From assembly GCA_964399545.1 (NCBI GenBank), contig CAYNRG010000001.1, positions 1-64,000 on the forward strand: a DNA stretch of 64,000 nucleotides. Reading direction: 5' to 3'. Shown in pieces: positions 1 to 8,820 of this stretch. Made by a program: the position numbers and the translations under genes. A model generated the notes under the pieces. The model searched no databases. It saw only the letters and a list, made by a program, of their open reading frames with translations, and was not told the DNA's origin. How positions within the stretch are numbered: the first letter of the stretch is position 1; each line of letters starts with the position of its first letter. The stretch comes from CAYNRG01 sp964399545. Its GTDB lineage: Bacteria; Bacillota_I; Bacilli_A; Erysipelotrichales; Erysipelotrichaceae.

Positions 1-226
1 TTATGAGGGTAATATTTCTTGAATTGATGGACACATACTTCAATTGACCTTGAACACCAACAATAATTCTTATAAAGATAGTTTAAAAAATCCTTATATT
101 TTTCATTAAGATTCACTTTTCTTTTTTTATATACCTTATTTTTGTAGCATGAGATAGTGGAATGGCTGATGCTTAAGGCTTTCGCTGCTCCACGCATACC
201 AGTAGTTGAGTGTGGCTGGGGTATTA
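1..226 (-). pseudogene. Transposase fragment, IS30-like (partial)
   Basis: On the minus strand a frame stays open from about 226 to the window edge and encodes a helix-turn-helix-like stretch (RGAAKALSISHSTISCYK) followed by a basic region and SIEVCVHQFKKYYP. This resembles the N-terminal part of IS30-type transposases, but the family is my inference. A possible internal ATG lies at 197. The rest may continue beyond position 1, so I cannot tell whether it is a remnant or the truncated end of an intact element. No terminal inverted repeat was identified. Confidence 0.4.
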
Positions 227-651
227 CAAAGAGTTAAACTAATTGATAAAATATAAATAAAAATAAAAATATGCCCTTTTTCAAGAATAACTTTGATTAG
301 AAAAGCAACCACAATTTTAAAATGTTACTATCTATAGATTTAGATATTTCTAATTTTTAATCACTTAACCAATTTTTTAATTAGTGTCATTTCATTTTGC
401 ATTTATCACAGCATCGATATTTTTTTATAGACATAAATATTTACTAGGTGTCCACAACAAGAAAGAAAATTATAAAAATTTTCTTTCTTAGAAGTTTCCT
501 TTTAATGATTTTCTAGGTAAAGTATATTCTTCTTGCTAAGTTGAATAAATATTTATGAAAGCATTGCTAAATATAGTTATGTTTTGTATACTGATTAGTA
601 TAAGATTGTTTACTTTTATTGGCTAAAGTTCAGTACTAGGAGGTAAAAAAA
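227..651. other. Intergenic region upstream of hamA
   Basis: This AT-rich stretch has no credible coding frame. It holds a perfect 13-bp hairpin at 459-489 and, just before hamA, an AGGAGG ribosome binding site at 639-644. No confident -35/-10 pair was found. Confidence 0.5.
459..489. terminator. Perfect 13-bp stem-loop
   Basis: Arms AAGAAAGAAAATT (459-471) and AATTTTCTTTCTT (477-489) are exactly complementary around a 5-nt loop. The T-rich right arm could act as an intrinsic terminator reading rightward, and the A/G-rich left arm gives a similar shape on the other strand. It separates the transposase fragment from hamA. A regulatory role in the hamA leader is also possible. Confidence 0.4.
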
Positions 652-1497
652 ATGAGCATTTTTAATGATTCACAAAATTCCATAAATACTGTTTCATTTT
701 CAATTGGGTTAGGATCACAGAGTTTGGAGGCAACGAAAAAAATAGTGAAATTTACCAATCTAGATGATAACCTAAAACAACTTTTAAGGGAGAATATTGA
801 TGAGCTTTTTGATTTTAAGGGTCTAGATAATGCGAATAAAAAAGCGCTGGTAGAAAGTGTGTTAATGCGAGAAAAAGGCAATAACGGTTCTGAAATTATT
901 AGGGAGAGAATTTCAGAATTATTATGTCATATTACTATGATAAATGAGAATAGAGTTTTTTTGGAATATACTCATAATATATCATCACCTAGTGAGGAGA
1001 AAAAAGGGGTCGATGGGGCATATTTCGATAATTCATGTATTCTACTTATGGAATCTAAATCTGTTCAAGATACAGCACATGAAATCAAAGACTATGAGGG
1101 AAAAGTAGGTAGCCATCTAAAAAAAGCAATTCATAGCTTATCAACTAGGGTTATAAATTTTAATGATCAGTTTTCAAATATAGCAACACTGAAGACACAT
1201 CTTCTAAGCAAGCGGGATACTTTGCTTAGACGAATAAGTAAGAAAACTTTTGATGATATTCTATGTGATGTGAGTGATGGGTTACATGCAGATTACAATA
1301 TAGGATTAATGGCTACTACTGGAATTAATACTTGTCCCAAAATTATAGAAAGTTGTGATTTAGATTTTTTTAATTACAGACCACATCAGAAAACGTTAAA
1401 TATACTGTGTGACAAGAAACCTATTGAATTCATCGTAATTACTTTATCATTCCTAGATGAGTTGACTAATTATTTTATTAACGGTGAATACTTATGA
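652..1497 (+). CDS. hamA: Hachiman-type anti-phage effector nuclease HamA (DUF1837)
   Basis: A 281-residue cytosolic protein that looks like the DUF1837 family. HamA of Hachiman systems is a nuclease held inactive by its partner helicase until DNA damage or infection frees it (family knowledge). A PD-(D/E)xK-like core is visible: D121 in GVDGAYF followed by the strand LLMESKSV with E134 and K136, so the catalytic acid and lysine are present. The start is set by AGGAGG eight bases upstream. The stop overlaps the hamB start as ATGA (1494-1497), indicating translational coupling. The assignment rests on the core motif, the length and the helicase partner; no search was run. Confidence 0.72.
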   Translation: MSIFNDSQNSINTVSFSIGLGSQSLEATKKIVKFTNLDDNLKQLLRENIDELFDFKGLDNANKKALVESVLMREKGNNGSEIIRERISELLCHITMINENRVFLEYTHNISSPSEEKKGVDGAYFDNSCILLMESKSVQDTAHEIKDYEGKVGSHLKKAIHSLSTRVINFNDQFSNIATLKTHLLSKRDTLLRRISKKTFDDILCDVSDGLHADYNIGLMATTGINTCPKIIESCDLDFFNYRPHQKTLNILCDKKPIEFIVITLSFLDELTNYFINGEYL

Positions 1498-3926
1498 TTA
1501 GTCTTAAAAAATTTAAAAACTCTGACATGTACAATTTTTTCTTTGAACTTTCAAATGATTTGCAAGTGGAGGAAAAAGTTTTAACTATTTCAGAAGAAAA
1601 GCTAAGCAAGTTCAAACAAATAATCTGTATTCTGAACTACTTAGGCAATGAAGAGTGTAAAAACGTTGCATTTACAAACGCCATATACTTGCATTGCTTT
1701 GCAAGTGATTCAGAACTCCTGACTTGCTTTTCAAAGGAAAGAGGATATTTTCCAATAAGCTATATTTTAAATCCTGTTGATAGTAAAAGAAATGACTTGC
1801 TGAATATCATCTATTCATCAAAGCAACTTATGTATAAGGAAGGAGATAAAATATTATCTAAAAATCAAAAAAAAATGGCGTATGACCTATTAAACTCTGA
1901 TAAAGATAAAGTGATAATTTCAGCAACATCTTCAGGTAAAAGTTCAACTATTTTAAAAGATATTATGGAACATAGATATAGTAAAGTTTTATTGATTGTT
2001 CCAACTAAGATGTTAGTTTTTCAGTTTCAACAACTGTTTAAGGAGAAAATTAATCATAGAATTATTACGCACCCAGATCAATCATATAAACATGATGAGG
2101 ATACAGTTTTTATATTTACACAAGAAAGAACAATTAATTTTTTAGATGAGAATAAAGGTGTATATTTTAATAGGGTATACGTTGATGAAGCACAGAATAT
2201 GTTAACTAAAGATCAAAAAGGTAGTATAAGAAGTATATTATTGAACATAGTTATATTAAAATTAAAAATGACTAATAATGATGCTTTAATTACGTATTTA
2301 ACACCTTTTAAAGTATCGAAGAAATCTATGGTGTATATGGATGATAGGTATCAAAATCTAAATAATTATATTCCGACAGAATTTAATGAATATGATAATA
2401 AAATGAAAGCAGAAAGGATACATGTTTTTCATAGCAATAAAATATTCTGCTTCAATAAGTTTGTCAATGATAATGATCTAGAGTTTAATGAGGTGGGAAA
2501 AGTTAATAATGCGATTAGCTATCTAGCTAAAAAAAATGTAAAATCTATTACATATTTAAATAAACCACAAGAAACAATTGATTTCGCGAGAAAGATTTTA
2601 AAATATAGAAAGAATAGTGATTATGAAACAAAAGATGTAATATGCACTCTTACAAATTATTTTCATAAAGATTTCGAAATAATTAAATTTTTAGAAAAAG
2701 GTATTTTTGTTATAAACGGAACAACACCATCACTTATAAGAATGTATTTATTGCAGTCCTTTAATTCTACAAATAAAAATTTAATGCTTGTGACTAATAG
2801 TGCAATGCTTGAAGGGATAAACACTAATGCAACAGAGATGAATATTGTTTCATTAAAAAAGGGTATAAAACTTCTTACAGCAGCTGAGACTGAGAATTTA
2901 ATAGGTAGAATAAATAGATATAATGATGTTTTCTGCGATAACAGTTTAAAAAAAATATGTAGTGAAATAAACTTTGTTTTTGATGAGCAGATAACAGGAA
3001 AGACATACAGTAATTTAAATACATATAAAAGTGCAATTAAAAATGCATTAAAAAAGCCAACGGAATTATTTAATGAGTGTGATATTAAAAAAGACAATAT
3101 TGATTACCAGGATAGAGAGTTTTTAGATAATAATTTGGAAATAAACAATGATGATATATCTATCGCCAAAACACATATTGGCAAAGAACTATTTAAGTTT
3201 GCTTATAAAGATATTGAAATATTGGAACATGAGAATAAAATTTCATCAAGAATACTAAAAAGTGAAATGATAAATAATCATAAAAAAGTTTTAAAATCAA
3301 TTTATGATATTTTTTGGGACGAAACAGTTTCAAGTGATAACTTTGAGTTAAATAGATTTAAAGAAGAAAAAACGCAAACTTATTATACCATGCTGCTTGA
3401 TAATAGAATATCATTAAAGCCAATGAAGCAACTTGTTATGGAAACATTAAATTATTGGAAAAGAATAAAAAAAAGTAATTTAAGTGCTTATGGAGGGTAT
3501 GTCTATATCGGGCAACAATATGGTGATTGTGATATAGATGATTTAAAGATATCTTGGAGAAAACCATATATTGATATTAACTCAAAAACAGATAATGAAT
3601 TAGTAAATTATGCGATTTACAAGTGTTTATTGGAATATGAGTATTTTGATTTTAAAATTATGCCGTATATAGAACTTATATATAAATTTGATAAAATGAG
3701 TGATGAATTATATAATACAATAAAATATGGAACAACTGATGAATCTATTATTGAACTTATAAGAATCGGATTTAGAGCAGAAAGTATTGAGTATTTTATT
3801 GACAATAATTTCTTTGAACTAAACGAAGTAAATTTATTTGATTTAAGTATAAAAAAGAAACTATATGATACTATAAGTGATGATTTAGTGAAGCTAGAGG
3901 TGGAGATGCTCCTAACAGTAATATAG
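1494..3926 (+). CDS. hamB: Hachiman-type helicase HamB
   Basis: An 810-residue superfamily 2 DEAD/DEAH-like helicase and the predicted partner of HamA. Visible motifs are a Q-motif-like LSKNQKKMAY (121-130), motif I ATSSGKS (144-150), motif II DEAQ (231-234) and motif VI around GRINR (471-475). A long C-terminal region of about 330 residues has no motif I recognise. In the family the helicase is thought to bind DNA and restrain or release the nuclease. The reading frame is uninterrupted and very AT-rich. The gene begins inside the hamA stop codon, so the two are one operon. Another defence helicase could be argued from the motifs alone; the adjacent DUF1837-like gene favours HamB. Confidence 0.72.
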   Translation: MISLKKFKNSDMYNFFFELSNDLQVEEKVLTISEEKLSKFKQIICILNYLGNEECKNVAFTNAIYLHCFASDSELLTCFSKERGYFPISYILNPVDSKRNDLLNIIYSSKQLMYKEGDKILSKNQKKMAYDLLNSDKDKVIISATSSGKSSTILKDIMEHRYSKVLLIVPTKMLVFQFQQLFKEKINHRIITHPDQSYKHDEDTVFIFTQERTINFLDENKGVYFNRVYVDEAQNMLTKDQKGSIRSILLNIVILKLKMTNNDALITYLTPFKVSKKSMVYMDDRYQNLNNYIPTEFNEYDNKMKAERIHVFHSNKIFCFNKFVNDNDLEFNEVGKVNNAISYLAKKNVKSITYLNKPQETIDFARKILKYRKNSDYETKDVICTLTNYFHKDFEIIKFLEKGIFVINGTTPSLIRMYLLQSFNSTNKNLMLVTNSAMLEGINTNATEMNIVSLKKGIKLLTAAETENLIGRINRYNDVFCDNSLKKICSEINFVFDEQITGKTYSNLNTYKSAIKNALKKPTELFNECDIKKDNIDYQDREFLDNNLEINNDDISIAKTHIGKELFKFAYKDIEILEHENKISSRILKSEMINNHKKVLKSIYDIFWDETVSSDNFELNRFKEEKTQTYYTMLLDNRISLKPMKQLVMETLNYWKRIKKSNLSAYGGYVYIGQQYGDCDIDDLKISWRKPYIDINSKTDNELVNYAIYKCLLEYEYFDFKIMPYIELIYKFDKMSDELYNTIKYGTTDESIIELIRIGFRAESIEYFIDNNFFELNEVNLFDLSIKKKLYDTISDDLVKLEVEMLLTVI

Positions 3927-3936
3927 CTAAAAGGGG

Positions 3937-3972
3937 AACTTGAAGTTTCAAGTTGCTTGTCATTTTTTGTGG
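3937..3972 (+). terminator. Possible terminator after hamB
   Basis: AACTTGAAGTTTCAAGTT (3937-3954) is self-complementary (7-bp stem, 4-nt loop) and is followed a few bases later by a T-rich run. It starts 10 bases after the hamB stop. The gap between stem and T-run makes it only moderately convincing. Confidence 0.35.
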
Positions 3973-4078
3973 TAATCACGTATCCATAGATTAATATAGG
4001 TAGTGGAAACACCATATTCTGTAGCAAGGTTTGCAATAGTTTGTTCATCTTTGATATTAGTAGCGACTAGTGGGTCAC
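3966..4078 (-). pseudogene. Transposase OrfA-like helix-turn-helix remnant
   Basis: A minus-strand frame reads DEQTIANLATEYGVSTTYIN followed by a short basic tail and a stop. This has the look of the C-terminal part of a transposase DNA-binding subunit (IS3-type OrfA or similar). Only about 35 residues are recognisable and nothing continues upstream in frame. It is best seen as debris of an insertion sequence next to the Hachiman operon. Confidence 0.4.
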
Positions 4079-4219
4079 TCCTGTACTGTTACATGTAATT
4101 TCTTCTGTTTTTCTATTGTAAGAAATTAGACACTGATGTTACCAATTTACTATCCACCACATATACATAGCATACTGAAGATATTTCAAAAATATTGAAT
4201 AAAAGAAAGAGGTAATAGA

Positions 4220-4993
4220 ATGAATAAAGAACAGTATCCGTATTAGTATTATGCCAAAAAAGAGTTAAAAAGAGAGCAACAGGAAAAAGGTATAGAGTAT
4301 TTAACCGAAATCACTGATTATATAGGGCAAAAGAATGTTGTTTTAGCTTTGACTCAGAGATCTGACTTATCAGAGTATCATCAAAGGAAGAAAGTTGATG
4401 AATGGTGTAATTTTTTAAAAACTAATCAACTACCTTTTGAAAATGTTTGGCTAACTACTCGTGTCAATCAGAAAATATTTGATGCCATATGTTGCCAAAC
4501 GAACATAAAAGCATTGTGGATAAAATGGGGAGTTTTCAATAATGTAGAACAACTAGTTAAATTATAAAACCTTGAGCATTTGCGTTTAGGTGGAGGAGCT
4601 TCTGTAGCGAGCATAGATTCAATAGGGAAATTGAAAAATTTAAAGTCATTTTCATCAGCGTGTCTTTATAAAATCCACGATTATAGTTTTTTAGAAAATT
4701 TAAGTAATTTGACAGCACTAAGTATTGAAGGAGATGGATTCTCTTCTATGAAAAAAGCAGTTATAAATTCTTTAAATTTTTTAAATGATATGCCACAGCT
4801 TAAAAGGTTAAACTTGGCTAGGGTAAAGATTTCAGATCACTCTTATGCTCCCGTTGAAAATTTATCAAACTTAACTTCTCTAAGTTTACCAAACGATAAA
4901 GGTGTAGCTAAAGATATACATAAGCTTAAAAATTTGTTGGATATGTGAGATAGTAGGGTGGATGACTTATCAAGTTTAAAAAAATATATATAG
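4220..4993 (+). pseudogene. Decayed leucine-rich-repeat protein gene
   Basis: From ATG 4220 one frame encodes an N-terminal region and then repeats of the type LKNLKSFSSACLYKI, LSNLTALSIEG and LSNLTSLSLPN, typical of leucine-rich repeats. In-frame stops lie at 4244 (TAG), 4565 (TAA), 4946 (TGA) and 4991 (TAG). After an A-rich run at about 4978-4984, shifting frame continues as KIYIGISTNKLGQ directly into the membrane protein frame starting at 5023. The parent gene was therefore probably one LRR-plus-membrane protein covering 4220-5589. Three different stop codons argue against programmed readthrough. The function of the parent is unknown. Confidence 0.7.
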
Positions 4994-5022
4994 GTATAAG
5001 TACTAATAAATTAGGACAAACT

Positions 5023-5589
5023 ATGGTTTATGATTTAGAAAAGAAAAGATTTTATACTTACAAGGAAAAGATATACACAAAAGAAGAATTAAAAGAAATA
5101 ACAGATAAAAAAAGTAAATTCTTTTATCTTTTTGCTCCTTTTGGATATCCTTTATTCTTATTAATTACAGGTGTCATGCCCAATCAAAATATAAAGGATA
5201 GTTTATTATTTTACCCAACAATAGCCACTATGCTATTGATCACTGTTTTATCTTATTTATACGCAAATACAGCTGTTGATGATAATGTTTATAAGTATGA
5301 AAATGTAATGGAATGTGTTGATGAAGATGAATTTAGGAAAAAGCATTTTAAAGGTGCAATAACGAAAGCAATGATAGGTTTCCTCTTTTTAATAGCAGTT
5401 ATCTTAGTATTTTTATTATTATTCTATTTTCTGCTTCAACTAGAAGATGCTAAATTTCAGTTTCTACTAGTTATGTTTATCTTTATCAACTGTGTTCTCA
5501 TAGGCTATGTTATCTCATTTGTAAGTATTGGTATAAAGCTCAAATTGTATAAAAAAATTAAAGCGGGAAAGGATAAATTATCAAGCTAA
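5023..5589 (+). CDS. Membrane protein; probably the C-terminal remnant of the LRR gene
   Basis: A 188-residue frame with a short charged N-terminus and about four hydrophobic segments: roughly residues 35-52, 66-82, 115-140 and 147-170, then a lysine-rich tail. No catalytic motif is visible and I do not recognise the family. There is no good ribosome binding site before ATG 5023. The same frame is open upstream and joins the LRR reading frame through one frameshift in an A-run. It is therefore more likely the surviving 3' end of a broken gene than an independent one, although it could still be translated. Confidence 0.45.
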   Translation: MVYDLEKKRFYTYKEKIYTKEELKEITDKKSKFFYLFAPFGYPLFLLITGVMPNQNIKDSLLFYPTIATMLLITVLSYLYANTAVDDNVYKYENVMECVDEDEFRKKHFKGAITKAMIGFLFLIAVILVFLLLFYFLLQLEDAKFQFLLVMFIFINCVLIGYVISFVSIGIKLKLYKKIKAGKDKLSS

Positions 5590-5636
5590 ATATTATTTCA
5601 AAATAACCTAGCGGTGAGTTAGAAAGAGAGTTGAAT

Positions 5637-6671
5637 ATGAGAGATAGAATACAAACATTATTTGAAAACTATGTAACAGAGCATAAATTTTCTGGTGTGG
5701 CACTGATAAAGGAAAAAGATAATATTATTTTTGAGCTTGCTACTGGATTTGCACATAAAGGTTATCAAATCTATAATAGTATGGAAACTAAATTTGATAC
5801 AGCATCCATTACTAAGGTATTTACCGCAGCGGGCATTGTGTTATTGGAAAGTGAAGGAAAGTTAAACTTTACAGATAAAATTCATGACATTATTGATTTG
5901 TCGAGTACAGAAATTCCAACTGATGTGGAAATTCGTCATTTGTTGACACATACCTCAGGTATTGCGGATGATGCTGATGAGGAAAGTGGTGAGGACTACT
6001 CAGAACTTTTCGTAAGCTTTCCAAATTATGCTATTCGGGAAAACAAGGACTTTTTGAAAAACTTCGCTTATAAAAAACCGAATTTTAAAGCAGGAACAGC
6101 AGTACGATATAACAACTGTGCTTTTGTTCTATTAGGGTTAGTTATTGAGCAAATAAGTGGTGTAAGCTACCGTGATTTTATAACTGAGAATATATTTAAG
6201 AAGTTTGGTATGAAAAATACGATGTTTCATGCTATGGATGATGTTGGAGAAAATATTGCAGAAGGGTATTATTTTAGCCCAAAAGAGCAAAAGCATAAAA
6301 AGAATATTTATTCCTATCCACCAATTGGAACTGGAGATAGTGGAGCCTATACCACAGCATATGACTTAGATAAATTTTTTAGAACACTTCAATCCAGTAC
6401 GGTGTTTTCTAAAATGTTACAACCACAAACAGAACTTACACGTTCAAATGATACTGGAATTTTACGTTATGGCTATGGACTTGAATTTATAGAGATAAAT
6501 GGGGTAATCACTAGTATCTATAAAGAAGGATATAATGCAGGAGTTTGTAATATTACTGCCTATTATCCAAAGCAGGATATCACCTTTACTATTTTAGGGA
6601 ACCAAGATTGTAATGTTTGGAGATTGCATGATTTGGTACAAAAACTATTATTGGACAATAATTGGGAATAG
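5637..6671 (+). CDS. Serine beta-lactamase-fold hydrolase (class C/DD-peptidase-like)
   Basis: A 344-residue protein of the beta-lactamase/penicillin-binding-protein-like serine hydrolase family. The SxxK motif is seen as SITK (S57, K60) in FDTASITKVF, followed by LLTHTSGI, typical of this family, and by the YxN motif in VRYNNCAF. No signal peptide or membrane anchor is evident, so it looks cytosolic. Family members include esterases, peptidases and true lactamases, and the substrate cannot be told from sequence. A TTG at 5631 is in frame, but ATG 5637 is better placed after the GAGAG at 5626-5630. It stands alone between a pseudogene and a terminator. Confidence 0.75.
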   Translation: MRDRIQTLFENYVTEHKFSGVALIKEKDNIIFELATGFAHKGYQIYNSMETKFDTASITKVFTAAGIVLLESEGKLNFTDKIHDIIDLSSTEIPTDVEIRHLLTHTSGIADDADEESGEDYSELFVSFPNYAIRENKDFLKNFAYKKPNFKAGTAVRYNNCAFVLLGLVIEQISGVSYRDFITENIFKKFGMKNTMFHAMDDVGENIAEGYYFSPKEQKHKKNIYSYPPIGTGDSGAYTTAYDLDKFFRTLQSSTVFSKMLQPQTELTRSNDTGILRYGYGLEFIEINGVITSIYKEGYNAGVCNITAYYPKQDITFTILGNQDCNVWRLHDLVQKLLLDNNWE

Positions 6672-7110
6672 GTAATAATGAAATAAAAGCAGCAGTAAGT
6701 TGAGAACTAAGGTAAAAATCGGTACATCTATCTACTACATGTGTAAGTCATATATTGTAATGGGGATACAGCTGGTGTCTGAGCTTATTTTTAAAGTTAG
6801 TAGGGATATTTAAAGAAAGCGATGTATATATTCGCTTTTTTCTTGATTAAAATCTGAACTATACCATTATAGAATGTATTTTAAGGAAATTGTCTCCTGT
6901 GAAATGCATATGCTTTAAGCGTACTTTAGTAATTGATGAATTTTTATCATAGCAATAAGTACTAAAATGAGTCAATGCATCTGTACAAATTCTATAAATT
7001 TCAATACTTTTGACATATATCAACTGATAAATTTAGCAGATCACAAGTTTACTTTCTTTATATAATTTATATTTTATGTTAATATTTATGTAACAAAAGG
7101 GAGTATTTAT
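6672..7110. other. Intergenic region with terminator
   Basis: No coding frame was found. A hairpin terminator lies at 6813-6845. The AT-rich 3' end contains several -10-like sequences (for example TATAAT near 7063), so the promoter of the following three-gene operon probably lies here. Confidence 0.5.
6813..6845 (+). terminator. Intrinsic terminator after the hydrolase gene
   Basis: Complementary arms AAAGCGA and TCGCTTT around a 9-nt loop are followed by a T-run (TTTTTTCTT). The geometry is that of a Rho-independent terminator. Confidence 0.6.
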
Positions 7111-8364
7111 ATGAAAAACAATTCAGCTGCAATTCCACAATTGAATTCCTTCGCATCTCAAGTTGCCTATTTTGGATATAAAATATTACAAAATTTAAAC
7201 GCTGATTGTACCATATCATTAGAGAGGATTGGTGATGTAGGTATTGAAGGTGATAATAATGAAATGATTGAGTTAAAAAACAGTCAGTCTAATAGTAATC
7301 CCCTATCAAATAAATCCTTGGATTTGTGGAAATCTATATATAATTGGGCGTTATTATTTTATGAAAACAATGATTATGATGTTAAAAAATTTACTTTATA
7401 TTTATATGTTAATACTCAAAGGAAACTACAGATGGATATATCAAAACAGATTGATGAATGTGAAAGTGAAGAGGATGCAAAGAAAATATACCGTTATGTA
7501 GTGGAAAAACTACTTGGTAAAAAGAGAATGCGAGCACAAAGAAGTTTAAATGATATAAAAACTAATGACATTAAAAAGTTTGAAGATTATATTGCATTAC
7601 TGTCTTCAAAGGAACTTTACCCGTTTTTTTTACGTGTGCTAGAACAGGTTAAAATTGTTATTGATGAAACACATTATTATAATCAAATACATGATTGGTT
7701 CAAAGTCCACTATACTATAAAATCAGCACCAGGGTTTTATGATAATTTAAGTAATTCATATTTAGGGTGGGTTAATGATAAGGTGCTAAATTATACTAAT
7801 AATGGAAAACCTCCAATTATCCACACAAGTGAGTATCAAGATTTTACTTCTAGATACTTAGCGGGAAATATAGGTATCAACAGATTTGTATCATCGAATA
7901 TTAGGCCTACTGATATGGATATCGAGGAAGAAATAAAACAAGTTCCTCAGTATATAGAACAGTTGCATTTAGTTAATTCAGGGGATTGCTGTAATAATGC
8001 AGCTTACACATATTTAAAGTTATTAATCGATAGGAGTAAATGGGTTAAACAAGGTGTGATAGAAGCGATTGATGATGAAAGATATAATCAATACCAAAAA
8101 GATTTAAGGAGAGTATGGCAGGAGTCAATCGGACAAATTGCATTACGAGAAAAAAATTTAACGGAAGCCGAAAAAGGAAGGTTATTGCATTTAGGATTTA
8201 GAGAGAAAAATAGTATTCTGCTTGATGGAGAGTTGTTACAAGATGACTTGTTTCTAGGTTTTGCAAATGAAATGGCAAATTTAGATACTAATGAAGATTT
8301 ATCTATAGGTTGGCATCCCAAGTATAAAGATTTACTAATAAAAAATGGTGATGAAGATGAATAG
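7111..8364 (+). CDS. ABC-3C system effector with PD-(D/E)xK nuclease-like N-terminus
   Basis: A 417-residue protein and first gene of a three-gene operon. The N-terminus has a nuclease-like signature: D42 in IGDVGIEG, then the strand MIELKNSQ with E54 and K56, as in Cap4-like DNA endonucleases. The remainder is helical and probably corresponds to the C-terminal domain that links the effector to the ABC ATPase in ABC three-component conflict systems. It would cleave DNA once licensed by the ATPase; this is inferred from the system architecture. The start follows AAAAGGGAG. Its 3' end overlaps the next gene by 8 bases. I am confident of the operon type and less so of the exact nuclease class. 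Confidence 0.62.
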   Translation: MKNNSAAIPQLNSFASQVAYFGYKILQNLNADCTISLERIGDVGIEGDNNEMIELKNSQSNSNPLSNKSLDLWKSIYNWALLFYENNDYDVKKFTLYLYVNTQRKLQMDISKQIDECESEEDAKKIYRYVVEKLLGKKRMRAQRSLNDIKTNDIKKFEDYIALLSSKELYPFFLRVLEQVKIVIDETHYYNQIHDWFKVHYTIKSAPGFYDNLSNSYLGWVNDKVLNYTNNGKPPIIHTSEYQDFTSRYLAGNIGINRFVSSNIRPTDMDIEEEIKQVPQYIEQLHLVNSGDCCNNAAYTYLKLLIDRSKWVKQGVIEAIDDERYNQYQKDLRRVWQESIGQIALREKNLTEAEKGRLLHLGFREKNSILLDGELLQDDLFLGFANEMANLDTNEDLSIGWHPKYKDLLIKNGDEDE

Positions 8365-8818
8365 ATACTATAATATCAACTATAGCCCATCTGTTGGATT
8401 TGAAGTAATTTATAAATATCTTCATGAATTACCGGATGTAGTCCCACTTTATAATATTTTTATCTTATTCCCACTTTTTTTTGATGAAGAATTTTTAAGT
8501 TACATACTTTCTAGAAAAAGAACATTTGAGTTTCATAAGTTAGTTAATGATTATGTAAACGAACATAAGAACAATTATTTTTGGATCGATTATGATATAA
8601 AGTATAGATCTCTGCGAAGATTATGTTTTGAGAGTATTTACTTAGGTTGTTTATTAGAGGCGATCTTAATTAATCATGGAATCTCACAAACACGTAAAGT
8701 TGATATTCCAAGAAGATATTGTAAAGTGCAAATGTACAATGGAATAAAAAAATTAGCGAAAGTTACTGCAAACATGCCATTAAAAGAATTAATTGAAATA
8801 ATGAAAATAGGGGAATGA
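8357..8818 (+). CDS. ABC-3C system middle component
   Basis: A 153-residue helical protein without catalytic motifs, placed between the nuclease-like effector and the DUF3732 ATPase. Its size and position match the middle component of ABC three-component systems, a presumed adaptor. In-frame ATGs exist at 8345, 8351 and 8357. The last has a GGTG Shine-Dalgarno-like sequence at a usable distance, so I chose it. Its stop overlaps the upstream ATG of the following gene. Assignment is by context. Confidence 0.55.
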   Translation: MNRYYNINYSPSVGFEVIYKYLHELPDVVPLYNIFILFPLFFDEEFLSYILSRKRTFEFHKLVNDYVNEHKNNYFWIDYDIKYRSLRRLCFESIYLGCLLEAILINHGISQTRKVDIPRRYCKVQMYNGIKKLAKVTANMPLKELIEIMKIGE

Positions 8819-8820
8819 TT

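Larger units (their letters stand above)
3927..4219. other. Intergenic debris between hamB and the LRR pseudogene
   Basis: Apart from the possible terminator and the transposase remnant, nothing coding is visible. A gapped AGAGGT ribosome-binding-like sequence lies at about 4208-4213, upstream of the pseudogene ATG at 4220. Confidence 0.5.

Noticed and set aside
4220..4993. Programmed stop-codon readthrough in the LRR gene
   Set aside because: TAG, TAA and TGA all occur, and a frameshift is also needed, so ordinary decay is the simpler reading.
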